Source: Caenimonas koreensis DSM 17982
Lineage (GTDB): Bacteria; Pseudomonadota; Gammaproteobacteria; Burkholderiales; Burkholderiaceae_C
Assembly (NCBI RefSeq): GCF_009646335.1
Contig: NZ_WJBU01000001.1
Coordinates: 124,001-188,000, forward strand
Direction of reading: 5' to 3'
DNA: 64,000 nucleotides
Part shown: positions 17,892-28,677 of the stretch, piece after piece
How the letters are laid out: each line of letters opens with the position of its first letter
Numbering within the stretch: position 1 is the stretch's first letter
Notes under the pieces: model-generated
Database searches by the model: none
Seen by the model: the letters and a program-made list of their open reading frames with translations, nothing else
Told to the model about the DNA's origin: nothing
Program-made: the position numbers and the translations under genes

Positions 17892-18794
17892 TTACTTTTT
17901 CGGGTTGGTCGCCGGGGCGCCGCCGCCACGGAAGGCGCGGAAGAAGTCCGACGACGATGGATCGACCACCATCACATCGCTCTTCTTGTTGAAGCTCGCC
18001 TTGTAGGCTTCGAGGCTGCGGTAGAACTGGGCGAACTGCGCGTCCCGGCCGAACGCTTCCGCGTAGATGGATGCGGCCTCGGCATCGCCCTCGCCCTTGA
18101 TCTTCTGGGCGTCGCGATACGCGTTGGCAACGATCACTTCACGCTGGCGGTCGGCATCGGCGCGAATCTTCTCGCCCTCAGCACCGCCGGTCGAGCGCAG
18201 CTCGTTGGCAACGCGCTTGCGCTCTGCCTCCATGCGCCGGTAGACGGATTCGGTGATGGCCTCGGTGTAGTCCACGCGGGTGATGCGCACGTCGACCACA
18301 TCAATGCCCCACGGGTTGGAACCCTTCACCTGCTCCAGCACTTCGGCCTTCACGTCCTGCATGAGCGCGTCGCGCTTGGTGGAGAGCAGTTCGCGCACGG
18401 TGCGCTTGTTGATTTCCTGGTTGAACGCGCTGCGCACCACGCCAGCCAGGCGGTTCGCGCCCGTGCTTTCGTCCAGGCCCACGTTACGGATGTATTGGGT
18501 CGGGTCGGTGATGCGCCAGCGCACGTACCAGTCGATCACCACCGGCTGCTTCTCAGCCGTCAGCACGGCCGACTGGTCCGTGCTGTCGAGCGTGAGCAGG
18601 CGCTTGTCGATGTAGGCGACGCTCTGGAAGGGCGGCGGCATCTTGAAGTTCAGGCCCGGCTCGGTGATCACTTCCTTGATCTGGCCGAGGCCGTAGATGA
18701 TGCCGAACTGGCGCTGGTCAACAACGAACAGCATCGAGCTGAGCAATGCGAGCACCACAAAGCCAAGAGCGGCAATGAATCCCATGCGGTTCAT
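17892..18794 (-). CDS. hflC: Membrane protease modulator HflC (SPFH/Band 7)
   Basis: A 300-residue protein with one N-terminal transmembrane segment (about residues 6-25) followed by a periplasmic SPFH domain; EGEKIRADADRQREVIVANA is the typical helical region. With HflK it forms the large cage around FtsH and modulates its proteolysis of membrane proteins. The start is two bases after the hflK stop, so translation is probably coupled. Length and order are normal. Confidence 0.95.
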   Translation of the reverse strand: MNRMGFIAALGFVVLALLSSMLFVVDQRQFGIIYGLGQIKEVITEPGLNFKMPPPFQSVAYIDKRLLTLDSTDQSAVLTAEKQPVVIDWYVRWRITDPTQYIRNVGLDESTGANRLAGVVRSAFNQEINKRTVRELLSTKRDALMQDVKAEVLEQVKGSNPWGIDVVDVRITRVDYTEAITESVYRRMEAERKRVANELRSTGGAEGEKIRADADRQREVIVANAYRDAQKIKGEGDAEAASIYAEAFGRDAQFAQFYRSLEAYKASFNKKSDVMVVDPSSSDFFRAFRGGGAPATNPKK

Positions 18795-18796
18795 GA

Positions 18797-20146
18797 TCAG
18801 CGGCCTTCACGATCGCGCGTGCGCGAGTTGTCGCGGTTACGCGCATCAGTTGCCGTGCCAGCTGGCACGGGCGGTGATGTGGGAATGGTCGACACCGCCG
18901 GGGCATCCACCGAAGCAGGTGCAACGTTGCCGCTGGCGACCTGCTGCATGATCTTGTCGAGCGGCAGGTACAGCAGCTGCGAGCCCTGGCGCGAATCAAC
19001 CAGTACTTTGGTGACGTTGGTGTAGATCTGCTGCATCGAGTCGATGTACATGCGGTCTCGCGTGACTTGCGGCGCGCGCTGGTATTCGGCCAACACCGAC
19101 TTGAAGCGCTGCGCATCACCCTGGGCCTGCGCCACAACGCGCGACTTGTAGCCATCGGCCTCGGCCTTCAGGCGCGCGGCAGCGCCGGCAGCACGGGGAA
19201 TCACGTCGTTGGCGTAGGCCTGGCCTTCGTTCTTGGAGCGCTCGCGCTCCTGACCGGCCTTGTTCACGTCGTCGAATGCAGCCTGGACCTGGTCGGGTGC
19301 ACGCACACCGCCTTGCTGCAAGTTGATGGTCACGACTTCAATGCCCACCTTGTAGCGATCAAGGATGGTCTGCATGACCGTGCGGATGCGCGGCGCGATC
19401 TGGTCGCGCTCTTCGCCAAGCGCGGCGTCCATCTTCATCTTGCCCACAACCTCACGCACGGCCGTCTCGGCGGCCTGCACGACGGCTTCAGACGGGTTCT
19501 TGCTCTCGAACAGGTAGGCACGCGCGTCCTTCAGGCGGTACTGCACGGCGAACTTGATGTCGAGAATGTTTTCGTCTTCGGTCAGCATCGACGATTCACG
19601 CAGGCCCGTTGCCTTGATGACCGTGTCGCGGCCGACGTCCACCGAGCGGATCTGCGTCACGGCAATGATTTCATGACGCTGCACGGGGTACGGCAGGCGC
19701 CAGTTGAAGCCGGCACCGACGGTTGCCTTGTAGCGCCCGAACTGCGTGATGACGGCCTGCTGGCCTTCCTGCACGATGAAGAATCCGGTGCCCAGCCAGA
19801 TCAACGCTGCCACGGCGGCGACGAGGCCCACGCCAATTCCGGCGCTGCGCATGTCGGGCTGGAAGCCGCCGTTTGAGCCACCGCCATTGCCACCAAAGCC
19901 GCCGCCTTCGCGCCGGCCCTTGCCGCCAAACAGGCCGCCGAGCTTGCGATTGAAATCGCGCCAGAGCTCATCGAGATCAGGCGGGCCCTGGTTGGGCCCC
20001 TGGTTGCGATTGCCTTCCGGCTTGTTCGCATCAGGCCGGTTGTCGGCAGGCTTGTTGTCGTCGCCCCGGCCCCACCGCGGGTCGTTCAGGTTGAACATGC
20101 CACGGATCCGGCCTGGTAGCACGCCCCAAGGGAAGCGAAGGTTCAT
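18797..20146 (-). CDS. hflK: Membrane protease modulator HflK (SPFH/Band 7)
   Basis: A 449-residue protein. It has a polar Asn/Pro/Gly-rich cytoplasmic head (GDDNKPADNRPDANKPEGN, then GGFGGNGGGSNGG), a transmembrane segment near residues 110-130 (GVGLVAAVAALIWLGTGFFI), the SPFH domain, and a Pro/Ala-rich tail. It partners HflC in the FtsH-controlling complex. Start choice is between 20146 (MNLRFPWG) and 20098 (MFNLNDPRWGRGDD); both look like family starts and neither has a strong ribosome binding site. hflX precedes it by about 40 bases. Confidence 0.93.
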   Translation of the reverse strand: MNLRFPWGVLPGRIRGMFNLNDPRWGRGDDNKPADNRPDANKPEGNRNQGPNQGPPDLDELWRDFNRKLGGLFGGKGRREGGGFGGNGGGSNGGFQPDMRSAGIGVGLVAAVAALIWLGTGFFIVQEGQQAVITQFGRYKATVGAGFNWRLPYPVQRHEIIAVTQIRSVDVGRDTVIKATGLRESSMLTEDENILDIKFAVQYRLKDARAYLFESKNPSEAVVQAAETAVREVVGKMKMDAALGEERDQIAPRIRTVMQTILDRYKVGIEVVTINLQQGGVRAPDQVQAAFDDVNKAGQERERSKNEGQAYANDVIPRAAGAAARLKAEADGYKSRVVAQAQGDAQRFKSVLAEYQRAPQVTRDRMYIDSMQQIYTNVTKVLVDSRQGSQLLYLPLDKIMQQVASGNVAPASVDAPAVSTIPTSPPVPAGTATDARNRDNSRTRDREGR

Positions 20147-20189
20147 TCGGTTCAGTCTCTGTTTTGCTCTTGCCGTGCATTGTGCCCAA

Positions 20190-21413
20190 TCAGGGCGACG
20201 TCTCGCGCACAGCAGGGTTATCGGGGTACAACGGGGACGGCGCGGCAGCCACGCTGCGTCGCGCCACTTCAACAGCAAGCCGCTTTCGAAGCTCCGGCAG
20301 GCCCTGCAACGTGCGGCCACTGACAAATAGCCGGGGCACCAGCTGGCCTTCCAGCTCGAACATGTCGCTGGTTCGAACAGGTACCTGCTCAGGCGACAAC
20401 ATGTCCGTCTTGTTGAACACGAGAACCTGCGGCACGTCGCCTGCGCCGATCTCATGCAGGACTTGCTGCACCTGGGCAATCTGCTCCGGATGATCGGGAT
20501 TGGCCGCATCCACAACGTGCAGCAGCAGGTCCGCGTCTGCCGCTTCCTGCAGGGTCGCCTGGAACGCGTCGATCAGGCCGTGCGGCAGGTCGCGGATGAA
20601 GCCGACTGTGTCCGACAGCGACACCGAACGGCCACTCGCACCCGAGCCGCCGTGCTGCGCTTCATCGTCAGCGTCAGCCAGCCAGAGCTGGCGCGTTGTG
20701 GTGTCGAGCGTGGCGAACAGCTGGTCCGCCGCATAAGCGCGCGCCTTGACCAGTGCATTGAAAAGCGTTGACTTGCCCGCGTTGGTGTAGCCGACCAGCG
20801 AGATATTGAACGCGCCACGGCGCTCGCGCTGCCTGCGCTGCGTGCTGCGCTGGCGCTTGAGCTTTTCGAGCCGCTCGCGCGTGCGCTTGATGGCGTCGCC
20901 CACCATGCGCCTGTCCAGCTCGATCTGCTTTTCACCCGGGCCGCCGCGCACGCCTGCACCACCTGTTTGCCGCTCAAGGTGCGACCAGCGGCGCACGAGC
21001 CGCGTGCTCACGTACTGAAGCCGCGCCAGCTCTACTTGCAACTTGCCCTCATGGCTGCGCGCGCGCTGGCCGAAGATTTCGAGGATGAGGAGCGTGCGGT
21101 CATTGACCGGCCGCTCCAGGTGACGTTCGAGGTTGCGTTGCTGCGCGGGGCTGAGAGCCTGGTCGAACAGGATCTCGGTAGCGCCAAGCTCGTCGGCCAG
21201 GGCCTTGATCTCGTCGGCTTTGCCGCTGCCAATGAAAAGCGCTGCGTCGGGCGCCTTGCGCTTGCAAGTAACGCGCGCAACGGGTTGCAAACCGGCAGTC
21301 AATGCGAGCAAGCCAAGCTCTTCAAGCCCGGCGTCAAAGTGGGGTGCTCCCAGATCCACACCCACGAGGATCGTGAGGGCAGAGCTGGCAGCGGGCGTTT
21401 CGGCGGAACTCAA
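20190..21413 (-). CDS. hflX: GTPase HflX
   Basis: A 407-residue GTPase. An N-terminal HflX domain is followed by the glycine-rich GGAGVRGGPGEKQIELDRR linker and the G domain: P-loop GYTNAGKST at 208-216, switch region DTVGFIRDLPHGLI and the NKTDM base motif. HflX binds ribosomes and rescues or splits stalled ones, notably after heat stress. It lies between hfq and hflK, the standard order, and is probably transcribed with them. The protein is near the usual length. Confidence 0.95.
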   Translation of the reverse strand: MSSAETPAASSALTILVGVDLGAPHFDAGLEELGLLALTAGLQPVARVTCKRKAPDAALFIGSGKADEIKALADELGATEILFDQALSPAQQRNLERHLERPVNDRTLLILEIFGQRARSHEGKLQVELARLQYVSTRLVRRWSHLERQTGGAGVRGGPGEKQIELDRRMVGDAIKRTRERLEKLKRQRSTQRRQRERRGAFNISLVGYTNAGKSTLFNALVKARAYAADQLFATLDTTTRQLWLADADDEAQHGGSGASGRSVSLSDTVGFIRDLPHGLIDAFQATLQEAADADLLLHVVDAANPDHPEQIAQVQQVLHEIGAGDVPQVLVFNKTDMLSPEQVPVRTSDMFELEGQLVPRLFVSGRTLQGLPELRKRLAVEVARRSVAAAPSPLYPDNPAVRETSP

Positions 21414-21447
21414 AAGACAGGCGCCGTGCGCCCTCGTTGGCAGTGCG

Positions 21448-21696
21448 TCAGGCTGCGGGGCCCTCGGCGCTTTCCGCCGTGCTGAAGTTCACAGCGCGAC
21501 CGGGCACGATGGTCGAAATGGCATGCTTGTAAACCATCTGTGTGACGGTATTGCGCAGCAGCACGACGTATTGATCGAAAGATTCGATCTGGCCTTGCAG
21601 CTTGATGCCGTTGACCAGGTAAATTGAGACCGGCACATGTTCCCGACGCAAAGTGTTCAGGAAGGGGTCTTGCAGAAGCTGCCCTTTGTTGCTCAC
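21448..21696 (-). CDS. hfq: RNA chaperone Hfq
   Basis: An 82-residue Sm-like protein. The Sm1 part includes [20 protein letters not shown] and [15 protein letters not shown], and the Sm2 part is [11 protein letters not shown], all standard. The tail after residue 68 is short, as in betaproteobacteria. It makes a hexamer that pairs small RNAs with messengers. The start is GTG at 21696 with GGAG a few bases upstream. The 143-base gap before it could hold its own promoter, separating hfq-hflXKC from der. Confidence 0.97.
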   Translation of the reverse strand: MSNKGQLLQDPFLNTLRREHVPVSIYLVNGIKLQGQIESFDQYVVLLRNTVTQMVYKHAISTIVPGRAVNFSTAESAEGPAA

Positions 21697-21804
21697 GATA
21701 TTCTCCGTGTTCCGCAGGCGGAAATTGTTGTTGGAATCTGCACCTTACCACAGCATTTAGGCCGCGCAAGTAGGCAACAGGCGTTTTGTTCACCCGCTGC
21801 AATT

Positions 21805-21819
21805 GCGGGCGATGCCCGC
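21805..21819. repeat. Small hairpin between der and hfq
   Basis: GCGGGC-GAT-GCCCGC is a perfect six-base-pair stem about 20 bases after the der stop. A second, mutually exclusive pairing uses the neighbouring CCCGC...GCGGG. It may weaken read-through from der into hfq, but no U-run follows on the minus strand, so I do not call it a terminator. Confidence 0.35.
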
Positions 21820-21839
21820 CTATTCAAGGTGCCGGCTCG

Positions 21840-23177
21840 TCACTCTTTGTCGGTGTACGGATTCTTGGAAGTCTTCATCTCGATGCGCAGCGGCGTGCCC
21901 ACCAGATTGAACTCCTTGCGAAAGCGCCCTTCAAGAAAGCGCTTGTACGACTCCGTCACGTGCTCGAGCGAATTGCCGTGCACCACGATCACGGGCGGGT
22001 TCATTCCGCCCTGGTGCGCATAGCGCAGCTTCGGGCGGAACATGCCCGCACGCTTGGGCTGCTGGAACTGCACAGCTTCGAGCAACAGGCGCGTGAGCAC
22101 GGGGGTGGACATCTTCACCGTGGCCGACCGGTGCGCTTCGGCGATGGCCCCCCACACGGGCCCGAGGCCCTGACGCTTGATGGCAGAGATGAAGTGCAGC
22201 TTGGCAAATTTCAGGAAAGCCAGGCGCGTCTCGATCTGGCGCTGCAGCTGTTCGCGCTGGTAGGCATCGACGGCGTCCCACTTGTTGAGCGCCAGCACGA
22301 CTGCGCGGCCGCTCTCGAGGATGTAGCCGGCAATATGGGCATCCTGGTCGGTCACGCCCTGCGTGGCGTCGAGCAGCAGCAAAACGACATTCGCGGATTC
22401 GATGGCCTGAAGCGTCTTGACCACCGAGAACTTCTCGATCGCCTCAAAGACCTTGCCCTTGCGGCGCAGACCGGCGGTGTCGATCAGCTCGAACTTCTGG
22501 CCCCCGCGCTCGAACGGCACGGTGATCGCGTCGCGGGTCGTGCCCGGCAGGTCGAAAGCCACAAGGCGCTCTTCACCCAGCCAGGTGTTGATCAGTGTCG
22601 ACTTGCCGACATTGGGCCGGCCGGCGACGGCCAGCTTGATGACGGTGGGGTCGTGGTCTTCTTCCGTGTCGTCGTCTTCGGACATGCCGATCGATTCGAA
22701 CGCCACTTCGAGCAGGCTGCGGATGCCCTGCCCGTGTGCCGCCGAGACCGGATGCACTTCGCCCAGCCCCAGCTCGTAGAACTCGGTGAGCTGCACGCCG
22801 TCGGTCATGCCTTCAGCCTTGTTGGCCGTGAGCACCGTGGGCTTGCCGAGCTTGCGAAGGTACTTCGCAATGTCGTGGTCCTGCGCCGTCAGCCCGCCGC
22901 GCGCGTCGACCACAAAGACAACGACATCCGCCTCTGCCACCGCTTGCCGCGTCTGCTTGGCCATCTCCATGTAGATGCCGCTCTCGGCCGTCGGCTCGAA
23001 GCCGCCGGTATCGATCACGATGAATTCGAGCTTGCCGTGCTTCGCGTTGCCGTAATGCCGGTCGCGCGTCAGCCCCGCAAAGTCGGCAACGATGGCGTCG
23101 CGCGTCTTGGTCAGGCGGTTGAAAAGCGTCGATTTACCGACGTTGGGACGGCCGACGAGGGCCAGGACGGGCTTCAT
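21840..23177 (-). CDS. der: Ribosome biogenesis GTPase Der (EngA)
   Basis: A 445-residue protein with the tandem GTPase domains unique to Der: P-loops GRPNVGKST at 9-17 and again at about 186-194, separated by an acidic linker ([11 protein letters not shown]). The C-terminal KH-like domain ends the protein. It is essential for 50S subunit maturation. It starts 15 bases after the bamB stop within the same block. Confidence 0.97.
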   Translation of the reverse strand: MKPVLALVGRPNVGKSTLFNRLTKTRDAIVADFAGLTRDRHYGNAKHGKLEFIVIDTGGFEPTAESGIYMEMAKQTRQAVAEADVVVFVVDARGGLTAQDHDIAKYLRKLGKPTVLTANKAEGMTDGVQLTEFYELGLGEVHPVSAAHGQGIRSLLEVAFESIGMSEDDDTEEDHDPTVIKLAVAGRPNVGKSTLINTWLGEERLVAFDLPGTTRDAITVPFERGGQKFELIDTAGLRRKGKVFEAIEKFSVVKTLQAIESANVVLLLLDATQGVTDQDAHIAGYILESGRAVVLALNKWDAVDAYQREQLQRQIETRLAFLKFAKLHFISAIKRQGLGPVWGAIAEAHRSATVKMSTPVLTRLLLEAVQFQQPKRAGMFRPKLRYAHQGGMNPPVIVVHGNSLEHVTESYKRFLEGRFRKEFNLVGTPLRIEMKTSKNPYTDKE

Positions 23178-23192
23178 CGTCGGAGGTTCGTG

Positions 23193-24365
23193 TTATTGGG
23201 GGACGAAGCCAAAGATGCCGCCGTTTTTTGTGACGACGACAAGCGTGTTGGCTGCCACCACGGGCGCTGTAGCGATCTCGGAACCATCTGTTGCCAAACG
23301 GGTGAGCAGCGAGCCGTCATCGCGCGAGAGCAGGTGCACCAAGCCCGTGCTGTCACCAATGATGACCGAGCGGCCCAGCGCGAGAGGCGCGGTGAGGCCG
23401 CGATGGAGCAGCCGCTCGGTGAACCACGCGCGCTCGCCGTTGTCGCGGCGCCAGGCCACCACTTTGCCATCCGACTCCGTGCCGAAAACAAGGCGGTCGT
23501 CGCCGCCCACGCCTTGGGCGCCATTGGCCGGCTTGGTCCAGACCAGGCCGCCGCGCTGTGCATCGACGCAGCCAACGCTCGACTGGAAGGCACGGGCGCA
23601 GATTGAATCGCCGACGCGGCTCACGGTACCCACAAGATCCACCAGCCGCTCAACGTCATTGACGCCGCGCGGCGATGCCAGCGGCGCTTCCCAGCGCGAG
23701 CCGCCCGACAACGGATTCATGCCCACCAGCCGGCCCGACAAGCCTGCGACCAGCGTGTCGCCAACCGCGAGCAAGACGCCTGAATTGCTCAGAACCAGCG
23801 GCTCGCCGGGGCGCGTTTGCGTCCACAGCTTGCGGCCCGTTTGCCCGTCGTAGGCAGAAACAGCCCTGTCGGCAGTCATCACGAAAACGCGCGCGCCTGC
23901 CACGAGCGGCGCGGTGTAGCTGCCTGCCGTGAGCTTTTGCCGCCACAGCTCCCTGCCCGCCTGCAAAACAACCAGTTCATTGGTTCGCGTGACCACGGCT
24001 GCCGTGCGGCCATCACTGCCCACACCCGCGGAGATGGCAGCACCAACGCTGGCGCGCCACAGGTCGCGGCCGGACACGGCGTCGATCAAGGCGACGGTGC
24101 CGTCACTGCCGGCAACGGCAATGCTGGTACCGCTGACCTGCACCGACAGCGGAAAACCCACGCTGCTCACCCGCGACGTCCAGGCCTGGCTCACGGCGAT
24201 GAGCGACGGATTGGGCGCGAGTTCGGCCATCTTCGGCTTGTCGGTGCCCATGCCGAAGAATGGGATCGACGGCATGGAAGGCAGGTAAGAGCAACCTGCG
24301 AGGCCGACGGCCAGGGCGATCACACTGGCGGCGCGTGCGCCGGCCGAGACGAGAGTTGAGGTCAT
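23193..24365 (-). CDS. bamB: Outer membrane protein assembly factor BamB
   Basis: A 390-residue lipoprotein with lipobox LAGC (Cys25), then an eight-bladed beta-propeller of PQQ-like repeats (for example ALIDAVSGRDLWRASVG and SAYDGQTGRKLWTQ). It is an outer-membrane lipoprotein of the BAM complex that helps deliver OMPs to BamA. Its ATG overlaps the stop of the yfgM-like gene by four bases (ATGA at 24362-24365). bamD lies 10 kb away in this window. Confidence 0.95.
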   Translation of the reverse strand: MTSTLVSAGARAASVIALAVGLAGCSYLPSMPSIPFFGMGTDKPKMAELAPNPSLIAVSQAWTSRVSSVGFPLSVQVSGTSIAVAGSDGTVALIDAVSGRDLWRASVGAAISAGVGSDGRTAAVVTRTNELVVLQAGRELWRQKLTAGSYTAPLVAGARVFVMTADRAVSAYDGQTGRKLWTQTRPGEPLVLSNSGVLLAVGDTLVAGLSGRLVGMNPLSGGSRWEAPLASPRGVNDVERLVDLVGTVSRVGDSICARAFQSSVGCVDAQRGGLVWTKPANGAQGVGGDDRLVFGTESDGKVVAWRRDNGERAWFTERLLHRGLTAPLALGRSVIIGDSTGLVHLLSRDDGSLLTRLATDGSEIATAPVVAANTLVVVTKNGGIFGFVPQ

Positions 24366-25066
24366 GATTTGGCGGTTCCGGATGCAGACGCTGACGCGGC
24401 GTTGGCGGGAGCAGGCACGAGTTGCTTGGGGTCGGTACCCAGCGCACTGAGCTTGACTTCGAGCAGGCGCCTGTACTCTGAACGATCGTCCAGGGCCTTG
24501 TAGGCCTTGATGTATTCGGCCCGCGCCTCTTCGCGCTTGCCCTGCGCCTGCAGCACATCGCCGCGCCGGTCGGCAGCCAGGCCCTTGAACGCGTCGGGGA
24601 AGTCGCCACTGAGTTGCTTGAGCGCTTCGTCATAGGACTTCGACTCGACCAGCAGGCTGGCCATGCGAAGCCGCGCGAGCGCCGCGTAGCCTTCATCACT
24701 GGACTTCTCCGCCACCCAGGCCAGCGCTGCCTTGGCGCCGTCGACGTTGCCTTTGTCGGCAAGTGCTTTCGCAGCCAGCATGCCGGCCTGCTGTGCATAG
24801 GTGGTGCGACCGAACTTGTCCTTCAAGTCGGCGAAGGCGCGCTCCACACGGGTGATGTCGCCCGCTGTGGCGGCCCGCTCGACTTCGTCGTAGAGCGTCG
24901 CGGCCTGGGCGGCCGAGGTGCGCTGCCAATATTGCCAGCCATTCCACGCCGCGATGGCGCCGAAGACGACGATCAGGAGCCAGGAAATCAGGTTGCCGTA
25001 CTCTTTCCAGAAATGCTTGATCTGGTCGAGCTGCTCCTGTTCTTCGAGGTCGAGGTGTTTGGCCAT
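24362..25066 (-). CDS. yfgM: YfgM-like tetratricopeptide protein (ancillary SecYEG translocon subunit)
   Basis: A 234-residue protein: a short cytoplasmic start rich in Glu and Gln (MAKHLDLEEQEQLDQIKHFW), one transmembrane helix at about 25-43, then a periplasmic TPR domain (PF09976). In E. coli YfgM works with PpiD at the SecYEG exit. Its place between hisS and bamB is conserved in many proteobacteria. The Ala/Ser-rich C-terminus is probably disordered. Confidence 0.9.
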   Translation of the reverse strand: MAKHLDLEEQEQLDQIKHFWKEYGNLISWLLIVVFGAIAAWNGWQYWQRTSAAQAATLYDEVERAATAGDITRVERAFADLKDKFGRTTYAQQAGMLAAKALADKGNVDGAKAALAWVAEKSSDEGYAALARLRMASLLVESKSYDEALKQLSGDFPDAFKGLAADRRGDVLQAQGKREEARAEYIKAYKALDDRSEYRRLLEVKLSALGTDPKQLVPAPANAASASASGTAKS

Positions 25067-25105
25067 GGTGTAGTTATTGATGCTGCGTGCAGCCTGCGAT
25101 TGTAG

Positions 25106-26419
25106 TTAGCGGCCAGCGGTTGCCAGCCACGGGTGATTCGCAAGGTCAGCGAGCGGGCATTGCTGCTGCTCGCCGGCGCCGTCGCGCAGGGCCTTGATCG
25201 TGACGTTTCCATTGGCGATTTCGTCGTCGCCGAAGATCAGCGCGAACTTCGCGCCGCTGGCATCAGCCTTCTTCATCTGGCTCTTGAACGAGCCGCCGCC
25301 CGAATGCATCGTGACCGCCCTGCCCTGGCTGCGCAGCAGTTCGACGGCAGGCATCGCCACGACCAGTGCCGCATCCGAGGGCACCACGACATAGGCAAGT
25401 GGCGCGTCGTCCGCGCGTTGCAGCCCCAGTTCCTGTACGAGCAACAGCAGCCGCTCGATACCCAGGCCAAAGCCGATCGCCGGTGCTGCCTTGCCGCCCA
25501 TCTGCGCGATGAGCCCGTCGTAGCGCCCGCCGCCGCAGATCGTGCCCTGCGAGCCAAGGTGGTCCGTCGTCCACTCGAACACCGTGAGGTTGTAGTAATC
25601 CATGCCGCGCACAAGGCGCGTGTTGATGGTGTACGGCTGGCCTGCTGCATCGAGCAGGCGGCGCAGCGAGTCGAAATGCTTGCGCGATTCGTCGCCAAGA
25701 AAGTCGATCAGCTTGGGCGCTGACTCAACCACTTCCTGCATGGCCGGGTTCTTGGTGTCGAGAATGCGCAGCGGATTCGTGTGCAGCCGGCTCTTCGCTT
25801 CAGCGTCCAGCGCGTCGATATGCTTTTCGAGGTGAGCGACGAGTGCGGCGCGGTGTGCAACGCGTTCATCAGGCTGGCCCAGCGTGCCGATCTCCAGGCG
25901 ATAGTGCTCGCCTTCAACCAGGCCGAGCTCGCGCCACAGCGCCCTGCCCATGAGGATGAGCTCGGCATCCACATCAGGCCCGGCAAAGCCCAGTGCCTCG
26001 ACATCGAGCTGGTGGAACTGGCGATAGCGGCCCTTTTGCGGCCGCTCGTGGCGGAACATCGGCCCGGCCGTCCACACCCGCAGCGGCCCGTTGTAGAGCG
26101 CGTTGTGCTCGACGACGGCGCGCACGATGCCGGCAGTTGCTTCCGGGCGCAGCGTGAGCTTGTCGCCGTTCATCGCGTCGGTGAAGGAATACATCTCCTT
26201 CTCGACGATGTCGGTCACTTCGCCCAGGCCACGCACGAACAGCGCAGTGGGCTCGACGACTGGCGTCACGATGTACTGGTAGCCATAGCGCGCCATCACG
26301 CGCCGCAGGACGTCGTCAAACCATTGCCACGTTGCGGACTGCGGCAGCACTTCCTTGCGCGGCACGCTCGCGGGCAAGATGTCATTCATGCCTTTGACGG
26401 CACTGAGTTTTTCAGCCAT
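25106..26419 (-). CDS. hisS: Histidyl-tRNA synthetase
   Basis: A 437-residue class II aminoacyl-tRNA synthetase. It begins [13 protein letters not shown], motif 2 lies around [15 protein letters not shown], the histidine A motif is [15 protein letters not shown], and the C-terminal anticodon-binding domain holds [13 protein letters not shown]. It charges tRNA-His in the cytoplasm. Twelve bases separate it from ispG upstream. Size is close to the bacterial norm. Confidence 0.97.
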   Translation of the reverse strand: MAEKLSAVKGMNDILPASVPRKEVLPQSATWQWFDDVLRRVMARYGYQYIVTPVVEPTALFVRGLGEVTDIVEKEMYSFTDAMNGDKLTLRPEATAGIVRAVVEHNALYNGPLRVWTAGPMFRHERPQKGRYRQFHQLDVEALGFAGPDVDAELILMGRALWRELGLVEGEHYRLEIGTLGQPDERVAHRAALVAHLEKHIDALDAEAKSRLHTNPLRILDTKNPAMQEVVESAPKLIDFLGDESRKHFDSLRRLLDAAGQPYTINTRLVRGMDYYNLTVFEWTTDHLGSQGTICGGGRYDGLIAQMGGKAAPAIGFGLGIERLLLLVQELGLQRADDAPLAYVVVPSDAALVVAMPAVELLRSQGRAVTMHSGGGSFKSQMKKADASGAKFALIFGDDEIANGNVTIKALRDGAGEQQQCPLADLANHPWLATAGR

Positions 26420-26431
26420 TGGATTGCAGGT

Positions 26432-27706
<1,275 letters not shown>

Positions 27707-27717
27707 GTCGCGAAGAC

Positions 27718-28677
27718 CTATTTAACGTCGAATCGCGCGAGGTTGTCGGCGCGCGCGTAGGGCTTGATGTCGAAGGGCTTGCCGCGCACCGACACTTCGG
27801 TGAGGTCAGAGCGGCCGACGATCACGTGAATGGGCAATGGGCCATTGGCGACGGCGCTCTCGCCAGCCGCCAGCATCCTGCGAACCGGTGACTCGCCCTT
27901 GGCGTCGGTGATCTCCACCCACGAAGGTCCGGTGGCGCGAATGACCAGCAAGCCTGTGGCGACGGGAGGGGACGATGCTGCCACCGATGAAGACGCAGGC
28001 GCGGGTGCAGGTGCAGGTGCAGGTGCAGGTGCAGGTGCAGGTGCAGGTGCAGCTGCTGGCGCAGCTTCCGGCGCAGCTGCTGGCGCGATTGCAACCGCTG
28101 GCGCCACTGCGGCAGGCGCAGGTGCAGGTACAGCCACAGGCCCTGAAACGGGGGCAGGATCAGCAGGTGCGGGGATGAATACAGGAGCGGGCGCCTCGAC
28201 TTTCACGGCGTCTTTGAGCCAATCGTCATGAATCGACGCCGGAAAGAGCACGAGGGCGAGCGCGCCCAGAAGCAGCGCCACTACAGCGATATAGACAGGC
28301 CGCGTCAGGTGTGCTGTCCACTTTGCAGGCGGGCCATCGCCGGGCGCGCGGAACGGCGTGTTGATGCCGTCGTCGTCACGCACCAGGCGCGGCGCGGTTC
28401 GCTGCGGCAAGCGCTCGAGCACGGGCTGCGGATCGATCTTCAGCGTGCGACAGACGCTGGCGGCCAGGCCGCGCACAAAGACCGAATCGGTCATCAGGTC
28501 GTAGCGGTCGTCTTCAAGGGCTTCCAGCTTGCGCACCGGTACCTTGAGCGCCACGGCGAGCGCCGCAATGTGCAGACCCGCCGACTCGCGTGCCTGCCGC
28601 AAGAGCGCACCGGCCGTCGGGCCTGCCGACGGCGCCGCAACGATAGCATCGCCCTGCTGGCCCCACTCGTCACTCAT
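27718..28677 (-). CDS. rodZ: RodZ-like cytoskeletal/helix-turn-helix membrane protein (DUF4115)
   Basis: A 319-residue protein with the RodZ layout: a cytoplasmic helix-turn-helix of the HTH_25 type (about residues 20-90), a transmembrane helix at 127-146, a long Ala/Pro-rich periplasmic linker (about 160-240) and the C-terminal DUF4115 domain. RodZ binds MreB and helps set rod shape. The linker contains a pure Ala-Pro run at 211-228 that comes from a six-base tandem repeat. The ATG at 28677 lies eight bases inside the pilW end, so the two genes overlap. Upstream ATGs inside pilW are rejected. Confidence 0.88.
   Translation of the reverse strand: MSDEWGQQGDAIVAAPSAGPTAGALLRQARESAGLHIAALAVALKVPVRKLEALEDDRYDLMTDSVFVRGLAASVCRTLKIDPQPVLERLPQRTAPRLVRDDDGINTPFRAPGDGPPAKWTAHLTRPVYIAVVALLLGALALVLFPASIHDDWLKDAVKVEAPAPVFIPAPADPAPVSGPVAVPAPAPAAVAPAVAIAPAAAPEAAPAAAPAPAPAPAPAPAPAPAPASSSVAASSPPVATGLLVIRATGPSWVEITDAKGESPVRRMLAAGESAVANGPLPIHVIVGRSDLTEVSVRGKPFDIKPYARADNLARFDVK
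28004..28051. repeat. Hexanucleotide tandem repeat inside rodZ
   Basis: Eight exact copies of GGTGCA in a row (plus-strand reading). On the coding strand each unit encodes one Pro-Ala pair, so gain or loss of units changes linker length by two residues without a frameshift. Degenerate relatives of the unit flank it on both sides. Confidence 0.95.

Noticed and set aside
28004-28051. CRISPR-like array
   Set aside because: The units are six bases with no spacers; it is a coding microsatellite.
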